A stretch of DNA of 64,000 nucleotides from Jaltomata sinuosa. Lineage: Eukaryota; Streptophyta; Magnoliopsida; Solanales; Solanaceae. The position numbers and the translations under genes were made by a program. The notes beneath the pieces were generated by a model. It did no database searches and had not been told where the DNA came from. It worked only from the letters and a program-made list of their open reading frames with translations. Of this stretch, positions 11,167 to 22,047 are shown piece by piece (positions within the stretch are counted from its first letter, which is position 1; every line of letters starts with the position of its first letter). The stretch is from NCBI GenBank assembly GCA_003996215.1, contig QJPP01000681.1, positions 62,001 to 126,000 of the forward strand, in the 5' to 3' direction.

Positions 11167-12832
11167 CATTTGGCCGAGAACCACGAGTGGGGACCATGAG
11201 TCGTGGTTCAAACTATGACCTGTGGAACCGACTCGTGATCCCTGAAGCCGACCCTTTTAATCAGCTTTTCTTAAATATGATCCAGGGATAATTTAGTCAT
11301 TACCCACCCTTTTAACTCCTAAATGATGTTATTTAAACTATTTCTAGAAGGATTTTTACCCCATTTAGCCTTAGTCATTTATTAACCCTCATTCATCTAC
11401 CAATTGGCGAAAAGAACTCCTTCAAGCTTCAAGTTCAAGTCTCTTTTTCTTTTCAATTTCAAGTGGGTTAGCTTCAATCAAGGTATGTGGGTATTCAACA
11501 ATTGGTTCCTTTCACACTTGTGCCCAAAATCCCAAATTCCTATTTTGGATTTCATGAACTTTCAAATTAGGGTTCTTACCTAATTCTTATGGGTCTTGCT
11601 ATAAATTGCCTTCTCATGACCTTTTTATGAAATTCTATTAAATTGCATGATTTTGCATGGGCTTTTACATATGAACTCCTATTTCATGAATTGATGGCTA
11701 ATTATGGTAAATCCTACATGCATGGATTGATTTAAGTAAATTGGGTATTTGATAGCATGTATTATCATGAATTTTCAAGCAAGTGCATGCCTAGTTCCTA
11801 TGTTCTATGAAAATTGGACTAGACTCATGCAAGTTTTCAAGTTATGAATTATTATGCAAGACAAGACACTCGATGTGCCATCAATGCTCATGGATCATTT
11901 TCTAAACCAAGGTTCGTGAGTAGTATGAAGATCTGGGTTATGAACATGTTTATGAACAAGCTTGACATCTAGATATGTCACATGTATGTGAGCCTCATGT
12001 TATATGTTTTGGGAGTAGTATTTAGCACCGAGTAATGAGGCTTCTAGATAACCCAAGTCCAAAACTACGTTTCCACCGTAGGTTGCCCTCTATGGCTTAT
12101 GAAAGGATCCTTATGACATGGTTCTAACCTTGACGGGTTAGGAAAACCTTTTTCAGTATGGGTGCATGACACTGGACTTTATGTAGCTCAGCATGGCTTA
12201 TGTCAGTTAAGAGAAACTCCCACATGATTATTTTCAAGATATAAAGTTATATGATACTCTACTTTGAACCTTGACTTTACTTCATGTTTTATGTCTTATA
12301 TCTTGATAATTTCTTATACTATCTCTTTATGAACGAGCTTATCTTAAGCATATTTTAAGTATGTTTTTATCATGATCATGCATGTCTCACATACTCGGTA
12401 CATCTTATAGTACTGACGCATATTTTGTGCTGCATTCTCTTGATGATGTAGATTCAAGTTCCCTCCCTTAGGCACGTGGCTAGAGACCGCAAGCCGTATC
12501 CAGTTAGTGTTGGTGAGTTCTCATTGTTCGAGGGTTAGTTATGACTCTATCTAGTTTTGATTATTTACTTTCGTACCTTGTGTTAGCTAGGGTCTTGTCC
12601 TAGCAACTCCTTATGTCATGTGTAAAGGCTTTTCATAAATAGACACTATTCGGGTCTTTTCGAATCATGTTCCTCTTGATTTATATCTTATGGATTGAGT
12701 TATCTAATTCTTACTATACTTCCACTATGCTTAATTGATATACCTGAGTTATGCTATGACCAAGGGTTAGCTTGGGGAACTTATGGTCCTAGGTCCGGCG
12801 TTACGTCTATGAGGTAATCTCGGGGCGTGACA
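11167..12832 (+). repeat. 3' LTR of Tekay copy 2, 5'-truncated
   Basis: It begins inside U3, matching the middle LTR from about 6930, and ends at GGGGCGTGACA. It is clearly more diverged from the other two LTRs than they are from each other. A remnant of the dyad array lies at 11175-11235. It abuts LINE ORF1 directly; the base block GTCAG at 12833-12837 is the expected target duplication. Confidence 0.9.
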
Positions 12833-14973
12833 GTCAGCTACTCCAAGAGGAAGATATGCATACATCGGTGTGGAGCTAACTATTGAAGTACCGATCATAG
12901 ATAAAGTGTTCATAGGCCAATATCATCAAAATCTATTATACGAAAGAGTCGATATCTTATGTATAACACGTGGACAACTAGGTCATACCCATAATTTCTG
13001 TATGATTCCAAAATTGGCTGCACCAATCCCCAAGGATGACCAACCAGTAAAAGGAAACTCCAAGATCCATACAAAACATACCAAAGAACAACTCTGAGTT
13101 ACAGATCTAGAAAGAGGGTGGCATGTCGTCAACTTCACAAAAAGGAAAAAACAGGTTTGACATTTTGAAAAAATCTCGGATAAAGTAGAAGATAAAGACC
13201 CAGATATTAGCGTTAATATTTTTGATGCACCATCATGTAAAATTTTGTATTACAAGATTTTAAGTTACAAAAGAAAAAAACTGCTAGTACTTTAGATCAT
13301 TACAAAAGTATTATTTTAGATCATCACAAAAGTATACCACAAAACATACAAGATCCAGTTAATGCATGACCTTAGAATCGATCCTGTGAAGTCCCTGTCA
13401 TATAAAAACTCATAATACATCACGTCATCAAAAAAGATGTTACAATAAAATCTGCTAGAATTGGGAACTCAAATCCAGTGGTGGCTGTTGACCCACAGCC
13501 CATCTCAAAAGTGGGCCCCACTATAATTTCTAAATTAACCCATATAATACCTACTACAATACAACCAAACCTATAGACACAGTAAAAAGTGTACACATCA
13601 ATAAAATATTACCACTCACATTCATGGCAAAAACAAAAATAACTATAAATTAAATGGGATAATAAGCTTAACACGTCACTGCCTGACATGGATGCTTTAC
13701 CCTTCACATATTCCACTAAATGTGTTACAGCTGGCCAAGCTTCCTTGAGAAGCTTCCATTTCCCGATGCCAGTGAATCCAGATGCAATCCCCACCATATC
13801 TAACATAACTTTGGGGCGAGACCCCCCAAAGAATAATCTTTTTTTGGATACTAACATTCCTAGTACAGAAGGTTCCTCATTACATAACCTCAACATTATC
13901 AAATCTATACCTATCCACTCTATAACAATTGAATTGCCTTTTATAAAAAGATGTCACGCCTTCCACTCTTGTTTCACTAAAGGAGACTAAATGCTAGAAG
14001 ACTCCTAACTCTACACTTTACTCCACTCTCCAACAGAAATATGTCCCTCTCTCCTCTACCAAACCCCTTAAACCCTTCAATGGCACCTCTACTAACTCAC
14101 CCAATGATGGTGGAGGACTCGCTTGTCTACACAACCCCAGCGCTAGCTCTATTGATCCTTTCGACATCATATATAGAGTTGAGCATGAGGAGGCCAACTC
14201 TCTCCTTCAGCAGAATAGTGAAGGGGCAGAAAGTGATAGTGATAGTTCAAAACCCAAACATCATAGCCCATTTAGTATTGGAGGGCATACGAATACCTAC
14301 AGAGACCTACTACAACCATCTATGGTGGTCGACCACACTAGTCCCTTCCACTAAGCTATCAACTCCCTCAAATGCCTTTTTATCACCTAGTTGGGGGTCT
14401 CCCTTTGCACAACCCACTAATATCTCCAATACATAAGGAGATGCCGATCTACCCTCCTTAGTATTCCATCAACAATTTTTGGAGGACCTCCTAAATCAAT
14501 GCAATCCCCAGTTCAATGTGATAGAATCTATGCCTTTCTACTAAATAGTGATCAACAGCCAAGCGTGGGAAGGACCAAGCACTCCTTCACTGAGAACTGC
14601 AGTAGACGCTACCTAGGTACTAGCACAAACACCTCTATCTCCCCCACCCTAAATAGTACCAAATATTCAAGAAAATATAGAGAATGAAGATCAATAAATA
14701 GAGGAAGTTTTGTCCCTAATGAGGGAGACTCGAACAAATATAGAGATTCTAAGAGAGGTAAAAGTATTGATATTTAAAGAAAGGTTCATCAAACAAGTCA
14801 TCCTTATCTTTCAACCGAATCTATTAAAAAGTTCAATATATATAAGTAGACCGGCCACTCCAGCAATAGGAAGTTTTGTGTTAGTAAAGAACCCCAATAT
14901 TAGGAGCCAAAAAGGTCCATCGAATAAGAAGATGACTACTCCAATGGAGCCGCCACCACTCTTGAACAAATTG
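12833..14973 (+). pseudogene. LINE (L1-type) ORF1 remnant
   Basis: The first readable residues (RYAYIGVELTIEVPIIDKVF) continue into a CCHC-type knuckle of plant L1 ORF1 proteins near 12960-13010 (LCITRGQLGHTHNFC), in which the second Cys is Arg. ORF1 is the nucleic-acid-binding partner of the LINE ribonucleoprotein. A long Pro/Ser/Thr-rich region follows (for example 13688-13990 and 14041-14436), broken by many stops and frameshifts. The N-terminal half is missing because the Tekay array is inserted upstream. The assignment rests on the knuckle and on the downstream endonuclease. Confidence 0.7.
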
Positions 14974-15262
14974 ATGAACATCATAATATGGAACTGCAGG
15001 GTATGTAATAGCCAAGAGTTTAGAAGGAGCTTTAGATAACTCATAGACTGACATAAGCCACCCCTAGTAACTCTGGTGGAAACAAAAATGCAAAATCAGC
15101 AGGTGTTGGTTGATGACTTTGCTTTTACAAAAATGATCCAAGACCCAGCTGTTGGGAACACATGTGGTCTTTTGATTTTGTGGGATGACAACATTATTCA
15201 ATTGGAGAATATAGCCACTACAGATAAGGAGATCCACGAAATGATAAAGGTATGTTCATGTG
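14974..15262 (+). pseudogene. LINE ORF2 start: APE-type endonuclease fragment
   Basis: ATG at 14974 opens MNIIIWNCR, the characteristic start of plant L1 ORF2 (apurinic-like endonuclease that nicks the target). VETKM follows, with the catalytic Glu, then DDFAFTKMIQDPAVGN and LLILWDDNIIQL. Stops at about 15037 and 15049 and loss of similarity after HEMIKV near 15262 show truncation. RT and the 3' end are not found in the window. Confidence 0.8.
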
Positions 15263-15711
15263 ATTGTCACACACCCTTTTTTTACTCTTCCTATAAGATG
15301 GTTTAAGGAGTTTTACAATTAAAGTGACATTTTTAAAAGGAATTATTTATTTTATTTCATTCAAAGTTGCCACATAAAATTAAGTTTTGGGGTTTCAAGT
15401 CACCTTATTATATCCCTAATCAAAAGAAAAGTTTGACTTTATAAAATTGGTCTTCAAACTAGAAATCTAGGTAAGAAATTCTGTTGACCGAGGAGAAGGT
15501 GTTAGACATTTTTTGAGTCTCATGGTTCTAGCAAGATTGCTTTATCAACTTGTATTTGACTTAATTAATTCTTGGATAAATGGTGTTGGACTTAAGCATT
15601 TTAATTGAGCTAGTTAGGTGATGTGCGTAAAATTGTGACTTATCTTTTTGGTTAGGTAGCATAGCCGCACACAGAGCCTTGTAATTATAGGATTCGACCA
15701 AGGAGCGTAAC
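15263..15711. other. AT-rich stretch with no gene recognised
   Basis: There is no coherent reading frame. The segment around 15470-15545 (GAAATTCTGTTGACCGAGGA and what follows) resembles a dispersed repeat I associate with nightshade genomes, but I cannot name it. It lies between the LINE remnant and the end of Tekay C. Confidence 0.3.
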
Positions 15712-17857
15712 TGTCACACCCCAAGGCTACCCCTTAGATGCAACACAGTTCTTAGTATCATAAGAAATCCCAAGCTAACCCATGGTCTGGCATATCTAGA
15801 CAAATCCTGATATTATATGAACTATGCAGAAAACTGAACTGGTCTCAATATATATAAGTTGAAAAAAAAGAAATCCAAACATGTCTGAATATATATAATG
15901 TAAACAAAAATATAGGAAGTCTGAAAATAAGACTGATAACCCAATAGCTGATTCTAGCTCTATTTTTGAAAGCCTCTAACTAATGTGAGTTGCTGGGACA
16001 AGCCCCCAGCTAACTCTAATAGTCTGAAACTAAAATATAAAACTGAATGAAATAAGCGTAACTATCATCCTTGAACTATAAGGACTCACCACTAACCTGC
16101 TGAGTAAGGACTGGAAAGTCAGACTAAGTGCGGTCTGGATGCTGAACGCCTAAACCTACAACATGATAAGATGTAGGACAAAAGTATGCGTTAGTACTTC
16201 AAATGTACTGAGCATGTGGGATATATGCAAAGTTGTACAACATAAATACTGAACATGGAAATACACACTGAAGCATGAATAAAAGGATAAGCTGAATGCA
16301 GTGACCAAGTAGCTAAATGAACACTATAACATGCTGAACTAAACTGAATAACTGAAATAGATACTGAGTAGAAGGTCAATGCAGAATGAGTCTGACTATG
16401 GGAGCTACTATTAACCAACATACCCCAAGCTGAACTAATTGTGGGACAAACTTATAACCCTGGATGGAAGGGTGGTCATACCTTGCCAAGGGTACAAACA
16501 ATTTTGATGTGGATCCACTAAACTTATGTCCACAAGGGACAAGCGTGTCAAGACTAATCTGATGGGTGACCTCTTTGAACCTATGGTGGTGCCATAGTTC
16601 TGAGACTCAGGGACTGCTACCAAGGGTCTCAGCCTAAACTGGTGGGAGATCCTTCATCCCTTTGCCCACTCAGTGCTAAGTCTACTCTCAACTGAATATA
16701 TAAGCAATGAATGCAAAATCTGAAATGCTGAATAGCTCAAATACTGATAATCATCTGAGAATGCCATATAATAATACTGAAACTGATAGTATTCTAATTC
16801 TAAAGCATAACTATCTTAATCATCTGACTAGCAAGTATAAGTTATGAGTACTAGAATTAACACAAGCTAGGGTTACTAAGATCTGTACATATGAATATCC
16901 TAGGTTCCCAAGAAAACAAGTAATAAATATCATACAAGCAATAAAACCCAAATTGCAAGGACTTCATAAAGTTTAGAAACCATAGGTCTGAAAAACTAAT
17001 TGAGAACTGAAGAACTGGACTGAATCTAGGGACTCAATTGGTGAAAGGAACCCATTGATGAAATCCCACATACCTAGAAGAAGATTCTACGGATGAACCT
17101 TTGGATCTTGGGGCTGAACTTGAAGAAGACCTTATGCTTGTTCTTGAGAGGAAACTGACGTTTATTTTCTCTATTTCTCTAAGTGTCAGATGATTTCTAG
17201 GAGAATGGGAGGTTTAGGTAGTGTCTGACTAATTAATTAGGCTTAGACTAAGCAAAATGAAATGTCTTAGGCCTTAAAAGAGATTGGAAAAGTCTGGGAT
17301 GCCCCTAGAAATTTTAAAAGAAAAACTATTAAAGTTCGTGACTCAAGTTCATTGGACAGGTTCTATGGTCTGTGGATGCTTCCACGGCCCATAGAACGCT
17401 GTCGTTGTTCCTGGGCCTTTTTGTCTAGCTGCAGGTCTGAGTTCCATGACTTGGGTTCATGACCCATGGAACTATCCACAGTTCGTAGAAACCTATCGTG
17501 GTTCCTGAGGGATTGGTGACCTTCCGGTCTGAGTCCTACTATACCATTCCATGACTCGTGGATTATTCCATGGTTCATGGAAACAGGTCGTAGTTTCATA
17601 GGGAATGTTGGGTCTCAGGTCTGAGTTCCACGAGTGGAGTCCATGGCTCATGGACTGTTTCATGGTCAGTGGTTTCACCTTGTGGACTTGACCTCAAAAA
17701 GGCTGGCCTCTATTCTGAGTTCCACAAGTCCAGTCCATGTCTCATGGACTATTCCACGGTCCATGGATATGGCTCATGGATCTGACTGTGACTTGGAAAA
17801 AAATAATTTCTGGTTTTTTTGAGCTAGGACTAGGCTTAGAAGTTCTGTGGTGTTACA
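15712..17857 (-). repeat. 3' LTR of Tekay copy C
   Basis: On the + strand it runs from TGTCACACCCC to GGTGTTACA, 2146 bp. Reverse-complemented it has the same TGTAACACC start and GTGACA end as the + strand family, but a different body sequence, so it is another subfamily. It is followed by a polypurine tract at 17858. Confidence 0.9.
17331..17790 (-). repeat. U3 dyad array, Tekay C LTR
   Basis: Many degenerate TTCCACG...CGTGGAA and CCATG...CATGG words lie in about 460 bp, at the promoter-distal end of this LTR. The pattern matches the array at 6640-6990 although the surrounding LTR sequence is different. Confidence 0.75.
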
Positions 17858-17870
17858 ATATCTCCCCCTT
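17858..17870 (-). other. Polypurine tract, Tekay C
   Basis: On the - strand it reads AAGGGGGAGATAT, immediately before the LTR start. It is identical to the tract of + strand copy 1. Confidence 0.85.
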
Positions 17871-18082
17871 AGGATTATTCCTCCTCGAATGAAGACTAAA
17901 CAAGCTGAGTTTGGAGGGAAAGAGCTGCAATCCCTACCAACTGAGTACTAGAAGCTGATAATTAACCGAGTTGAGTTCTATGGACATGAAACATGTTGAA
18001 ATGCAAGAATGACTGAGGGAATATGATAGTGAGACTGAAATACACATGAGTTAAACTAAGACACTAGAGAGGAACTATTACC

Positions 18083-20869
18083 TCAAGCTGAAGTTGAATC
18101 GGGAGGGAAGAGGTGAGGATATTTTGCCATCATCGTTGCTTCTGCTTCCCAAGTAGCTCCTTCGACTGACTGATTCCTCCACAAAACTTTTACTGAAGTG
18201 AATTCCTTATTCCTCAACCTATGAACCTGATGGTCAAGAATCTCAACTGGAACTTTATCATATATGAGGCTATCCTTCACAGCTACACTTTCTAAAGGCA
18301 CAACCGATGCCGGATCACCAACACACTTCTTCAATAACAAAATGTGAAAGACTGGATGAACCGTTGCTAGTTCTGCTAGAAACTCTAACTCATAGGACAC
18401 ATGATCAACCCTTTTCAAGATTTAATAAGGACTTACATATCTGGGACTTAGCTTCTCTTTCTTGCCAAATCTCATCACACCCTTCATGGGTGATACTTTT
18501 AGGAAAACCCAATCCTCAACCTCAAACTCTAAGTCCCTCCTCCTCACATCAACATAGGACTTATGACGACTCTGAGCGGTCTTTAATCTTTCTCTAAGAA
18601 GATGAACTTTCTCCATAGCCTCATAAATTGAATCTGGCCTAATCAAAGCTACTTCACCTACCTCGAACCAACGAACTGGTGACCTGCATCTACGCCCATA
18701 AAGCACCTCATATGGGGCCATCTGAGTATTGGAATGGAAACTGTTATTGTAGACGAACTCTATGAGAGGCAAGTGATAATCCCAACTACCCTTGAAATAT
18801 ACCACACAATCTCTCAGCTTGTCCTCTAAGGTCTGGATGGTACACTCTTCATGACCATCCGTCTACAGATGAAATGTTGTTCCAAGATTCACCTGAGTAC
18901 CAACACCTTTCTGAAATGATCTCCAGAAATGAGATGTAAACTGAGGACCCCTATCAGAGATAATGGACAAGGGAACCCCATGCAACCTGACTATCTCACT
19001 GATGTACAGTCTGGCATAGTCCTCCATGGAATTTGTAGTCTTGACGGCCAAAAAGTGAGCTGGCTTAGTAACCCTGTCAACTATCACCCAAATGGAGTCA
19101 TGTTTTCTATGAGTACGAGGTAAACCCATAATGAAATCCATGTTGATCACCTCCTACTTCCAAGTAGGAATGATAATATCCCGAGCCACACCTCCTGGTT
19201 TTTGATGTTCTACTTTCACCTGCTGGCAGTTGGGACATTTAGCCACATAATTTGTGATGTCTATCTTCATGCCGTTCCACCAATAGACTTCCCATAGAAC
19301 ACGGTACATCTTTGTGGCACCAGGATGAATAGAATATCTGGAATTATGGGCTTCTATAAGGATCTGCTGCCTCAACTCACCAGCATTTTGTACACAAAAA
19401 TGACCATGGTAACGAAGCACACCATCTCCCTCTTGGAAGAAGATCTCTACCCTCTGCTGATGAACTTCATCTTTTAACTAGAGTAATATGGGATTACTAT
19501 CTTGTTTCTCTTTCACCTCCACTACTAATAAAGATTCTGACCCATTTTGGACTATCACACCACCGTCTGTCATGTCCATGAGGCAAACTCCTAAGCGAGC
19601 AAGCCTATGAGCATCCCTGGCTAATTCTTTCCTCTCTTTCTCAACATGTGACAAACTACCCATGGGCAGTATGTTGAGGGCATCAACCACTATATTGGCC
19701 TTACCCGTATGGTAGAGCATATTCATATCATAGTCTTTCAGGAACTCCAGTCACTTTCTCTGATAAAGATTCAACTCTTTCTGCATGAACACATACTAGA
19801 GGCTCTTATGATCTGTGAACACATCTACGTGGACACCATAAAAATAATATCTCCAAATCATTAAGGCAAACACAACTGATGCAAGCTCAAGGTCATGAGT
19901 CGGGTAGTTCTTCTCATGAATCCTAAGCTTCCTGGAGGTATAAGCTATGACCTTACCATGCTGCATCATGACACAGCCCAGGCTGACTCTAGATGCATCA
20001 CAATAAACCACGAAGCCATCTGAACCCTCTAGTAGAGTTAACACGGAAGTTGTAGTAAACCTAGTTTTCAACTTTAGGAAACTCTTCTCACACTCATCTG
20101 ACCACTAAAACTTGACCTTTTTCTGAGTCAACTTGGTCAATGAGGCAGCTATGGATGAAAATCCTTTAAAAACCTCCTTTAATAATTGGCCAAACCCAAG
20201 AAGCTTCTGATGTCTATTGGAGAGGTGGGTCTGGGACAGTTCTTCACTGCGTCAATCTTTTGAGAATTACTCAGATTCCCTAGACACCACATGACCAAGA
20301 AAAGCAACTGATTTCAACAAGAATCCACACTTACTGAACTTTGCAAATAATTGGCGATCCTTGAGAGTTTGCCACACCACTCTCAAATGGTATGTATGAT
20401 CTTCCCCGATCCGAGAATATATGAGTATATCATCAATAAAGATAATGATAAACAAGTCTATATACTGCTTGAACACTCTGTTCATCAAATCCATGAAAAC
20501 TGCAGGAGCATTCGTTAGTCCAAAAGACATGACTATAAATTCATAGTGACCATACCAAGTTTTGAAGATTGTCTTCGGAATGTCAAAATTTCTGACTCAG
20601 AGCTGATGATAGCCGGATCTGAGGTCTATCTTAGAGAATCAACTAGCACCCTGAAGTTGGTCAAACAAGTCATCAATCCCGAGGATGGGATATTTATTCT
20701 TGATTGTAACTTTGTTCAACTGATGATTGTCGATGCACATCTTGAGAGAATCTTTCTTATGCACGAAAAACACTGCAGAACCCCATGGAGAGATATTGGG
20801 TCTGATGAAGCCCTTATCTAGAACTTATTTCAATTGTTCCTTCAATTCCTTAAGCTTAGCTGGAGCCAT
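18083..20869 (-). pseudogene. pol pseudogene (RT-RH-IN-chromodomain), Tekay C
   Basis: It reads from MAPAKLKELKEQL at 20869 to the stop at 18083 (FPPDSTSA). The RT catalytic loop IIFIDDILIYS is intact near 20430. RNase H shows VVYCDASRVSLG and FTDHKSL (20071-19796). Integrase has an intact HHCC finger (HPGATK, CPNCQQVK), first Asp in MDFIMGLP and second in ISDRGPQF. The Glu region reads TDGHEECT. The chromodomain-type tail ends VPVEILDHQVHRLRN and TWEAEATMMAKYPHLF. Frameshifts or stops near 20270, 19796, 19440, 19150, 18860 and 18420 break it. Confidence 0.88.
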
Positions 20870-22047
20870 TCTGCAAGGAGGAATCGAAATAGGTTGGATA
20901 TCTAGAAGGAGATTTATTCCGAAGGAGATTTCCCTTTAGGGAGGAACTCTAGAAAGATCTTCTGGGAACACTTCTGGGAATTCATTCACCACTAGGACTG
21001 ACCCAAGAGGTGGGGTCTCAAAGTTTGAATCCTTAACCCGAACAAGATGATAGATATACCCTTTGGAAATTATTTTTCTGGCCCTAAGGTAAGATATGAA
21101 TCGACCTACAGGCACTTAGGTATTACCCTTCCACTCTAAGACTGGCTCGTTTGGAAATGGGGATCGAACGATCCTAGTTCTACAATCAATTGAGGCATAA
21201 CATGAATGTAACCAATCCATGCCTAGAATAATATCGAAGTCAGTCATTTCTAACTCTACAAGATCGGCTGAGGTGACTCTCTAGGAACTAAGACAGGGCA
21301 ATTTCTGTATACCTATCTAGCTATAACTGGATCACCAACTAGAGTAGAGACTGAGAAAGGTTTTGGGAGGATTTCTGAACTGACACCGAAATTTACTACT
21401 ATATAAGGAGTTACAAAATAAAGTGTAGCCCTTGGGTCTAACAATACATAAACATCCAAATTAAAGACTTGTAATGTACCTGTGAGCACATCAAGAGAAT
21501 CCTCCTGGTTCTGTTGAGTCTGAAGGGCATACACTCTGTTCTGGCACTGACCGCCACCTGCACTAGATGAGGCACCCTGCTGAGTCAGACGATATGCTGG
21601 AGTTGTCATGGAGTTATCCTTATTCTACGGGCGAGTATCCCTGCCCTTCTGAGAAGTTATTGGGCACTCTTTGATTTTGTGACCAAGCTTACAACACCCG
21701 AAACAATTACCACTTCCTGTCGTACACTCACCTTGATGGTTCCTATCACACTTTTTGCAAACTAGATAAGTGTGCCCGCTAGTGACTGGACCTTGGGACT
21801 TAGAGCTTGGCACCCTATCCCGCCTATCTCGCCTGGACTTAGGCACTGAAGCACTGACAGAGGATGGGGCTGGAGCTGAAGATTTCTGATTGAACTGAGA
21901 GCGGTAACCATCATCTAACCTCTACTGAGAGTAGTTAAATTCACCTGTTCTAGCTCTTTTGTTGTCTCCTCCCCTTTCCTTGATCTTCTTATCTTCGATC
22001 TGCTGGGCATAAGTCACCAACCTAGAAATATCCAGCATAGCAGTCTT
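20870..22047 (-). pseudogene. gag C-terminal part and protease, Tekay C
   Basis: It begins at the abrupt junction with the LTR of copy D at 22047/22048, inside the gag helix that normally precedes the linker (TAMLDISRLVTYAQQIEDKK). The nucleocapsid has two Cys clusters (CKKCDRNHQGECTTG and CFGCCKLGHKIKECP) at about 21650-21780. The protease site reads LLDPRATLYF, with Arg where sister copies have Gly, near 21430. Stops at 21845 and between 21000 and 21310 break the frame. Confidence 0.85.

Larger units (their letters stand above)
1..12832 (+). mobile_element. Tandem array of two Tekay/Del-type chromovirus copies (LTR-int-LTR-int-LTR)
   Basis: Three LTR copies alternate with two internal regions, all on the + strand. 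The base at x and the base at about x+7069 are homologous from 1 to about 4098. The first LTR is cut by the window start, and the last internal region and last LTR are fused by a deletion at about 11166. Domain order in copy 1 is gag, protease, RT, RNase H, integrase, chromodomain, which with a tRNA-Met type PBS and an LTR of about 2 kb is known for the Tekay (Del) chromovirus lineage. The array ends at 12832 inside LINE ORF1, so the LINE was the insertion target. Confidence 0.9.
15712..22047 (-). mobile_element. Tekay copy C, 5' part missing
   Basis: Read on the - strand: gag C-terminal part, protease, RT, RNase H, integrase, chromodomain, polypurine tract, then one complete LTR. The gag N-terminal part, PBS and 5' LTR are absent, because the LTR of copy D starts precisely at 22048. 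The LTR of C and the LTR of D differ widely in sequence, so they are not an LTR pair. Confidence 0.85.

Noticed and set aside
13609..13902. 97-residue - strand ORF
   Set aside because: Lies antisense to the low-complexity part of LINE ORF1 and matches nothing I recognise.
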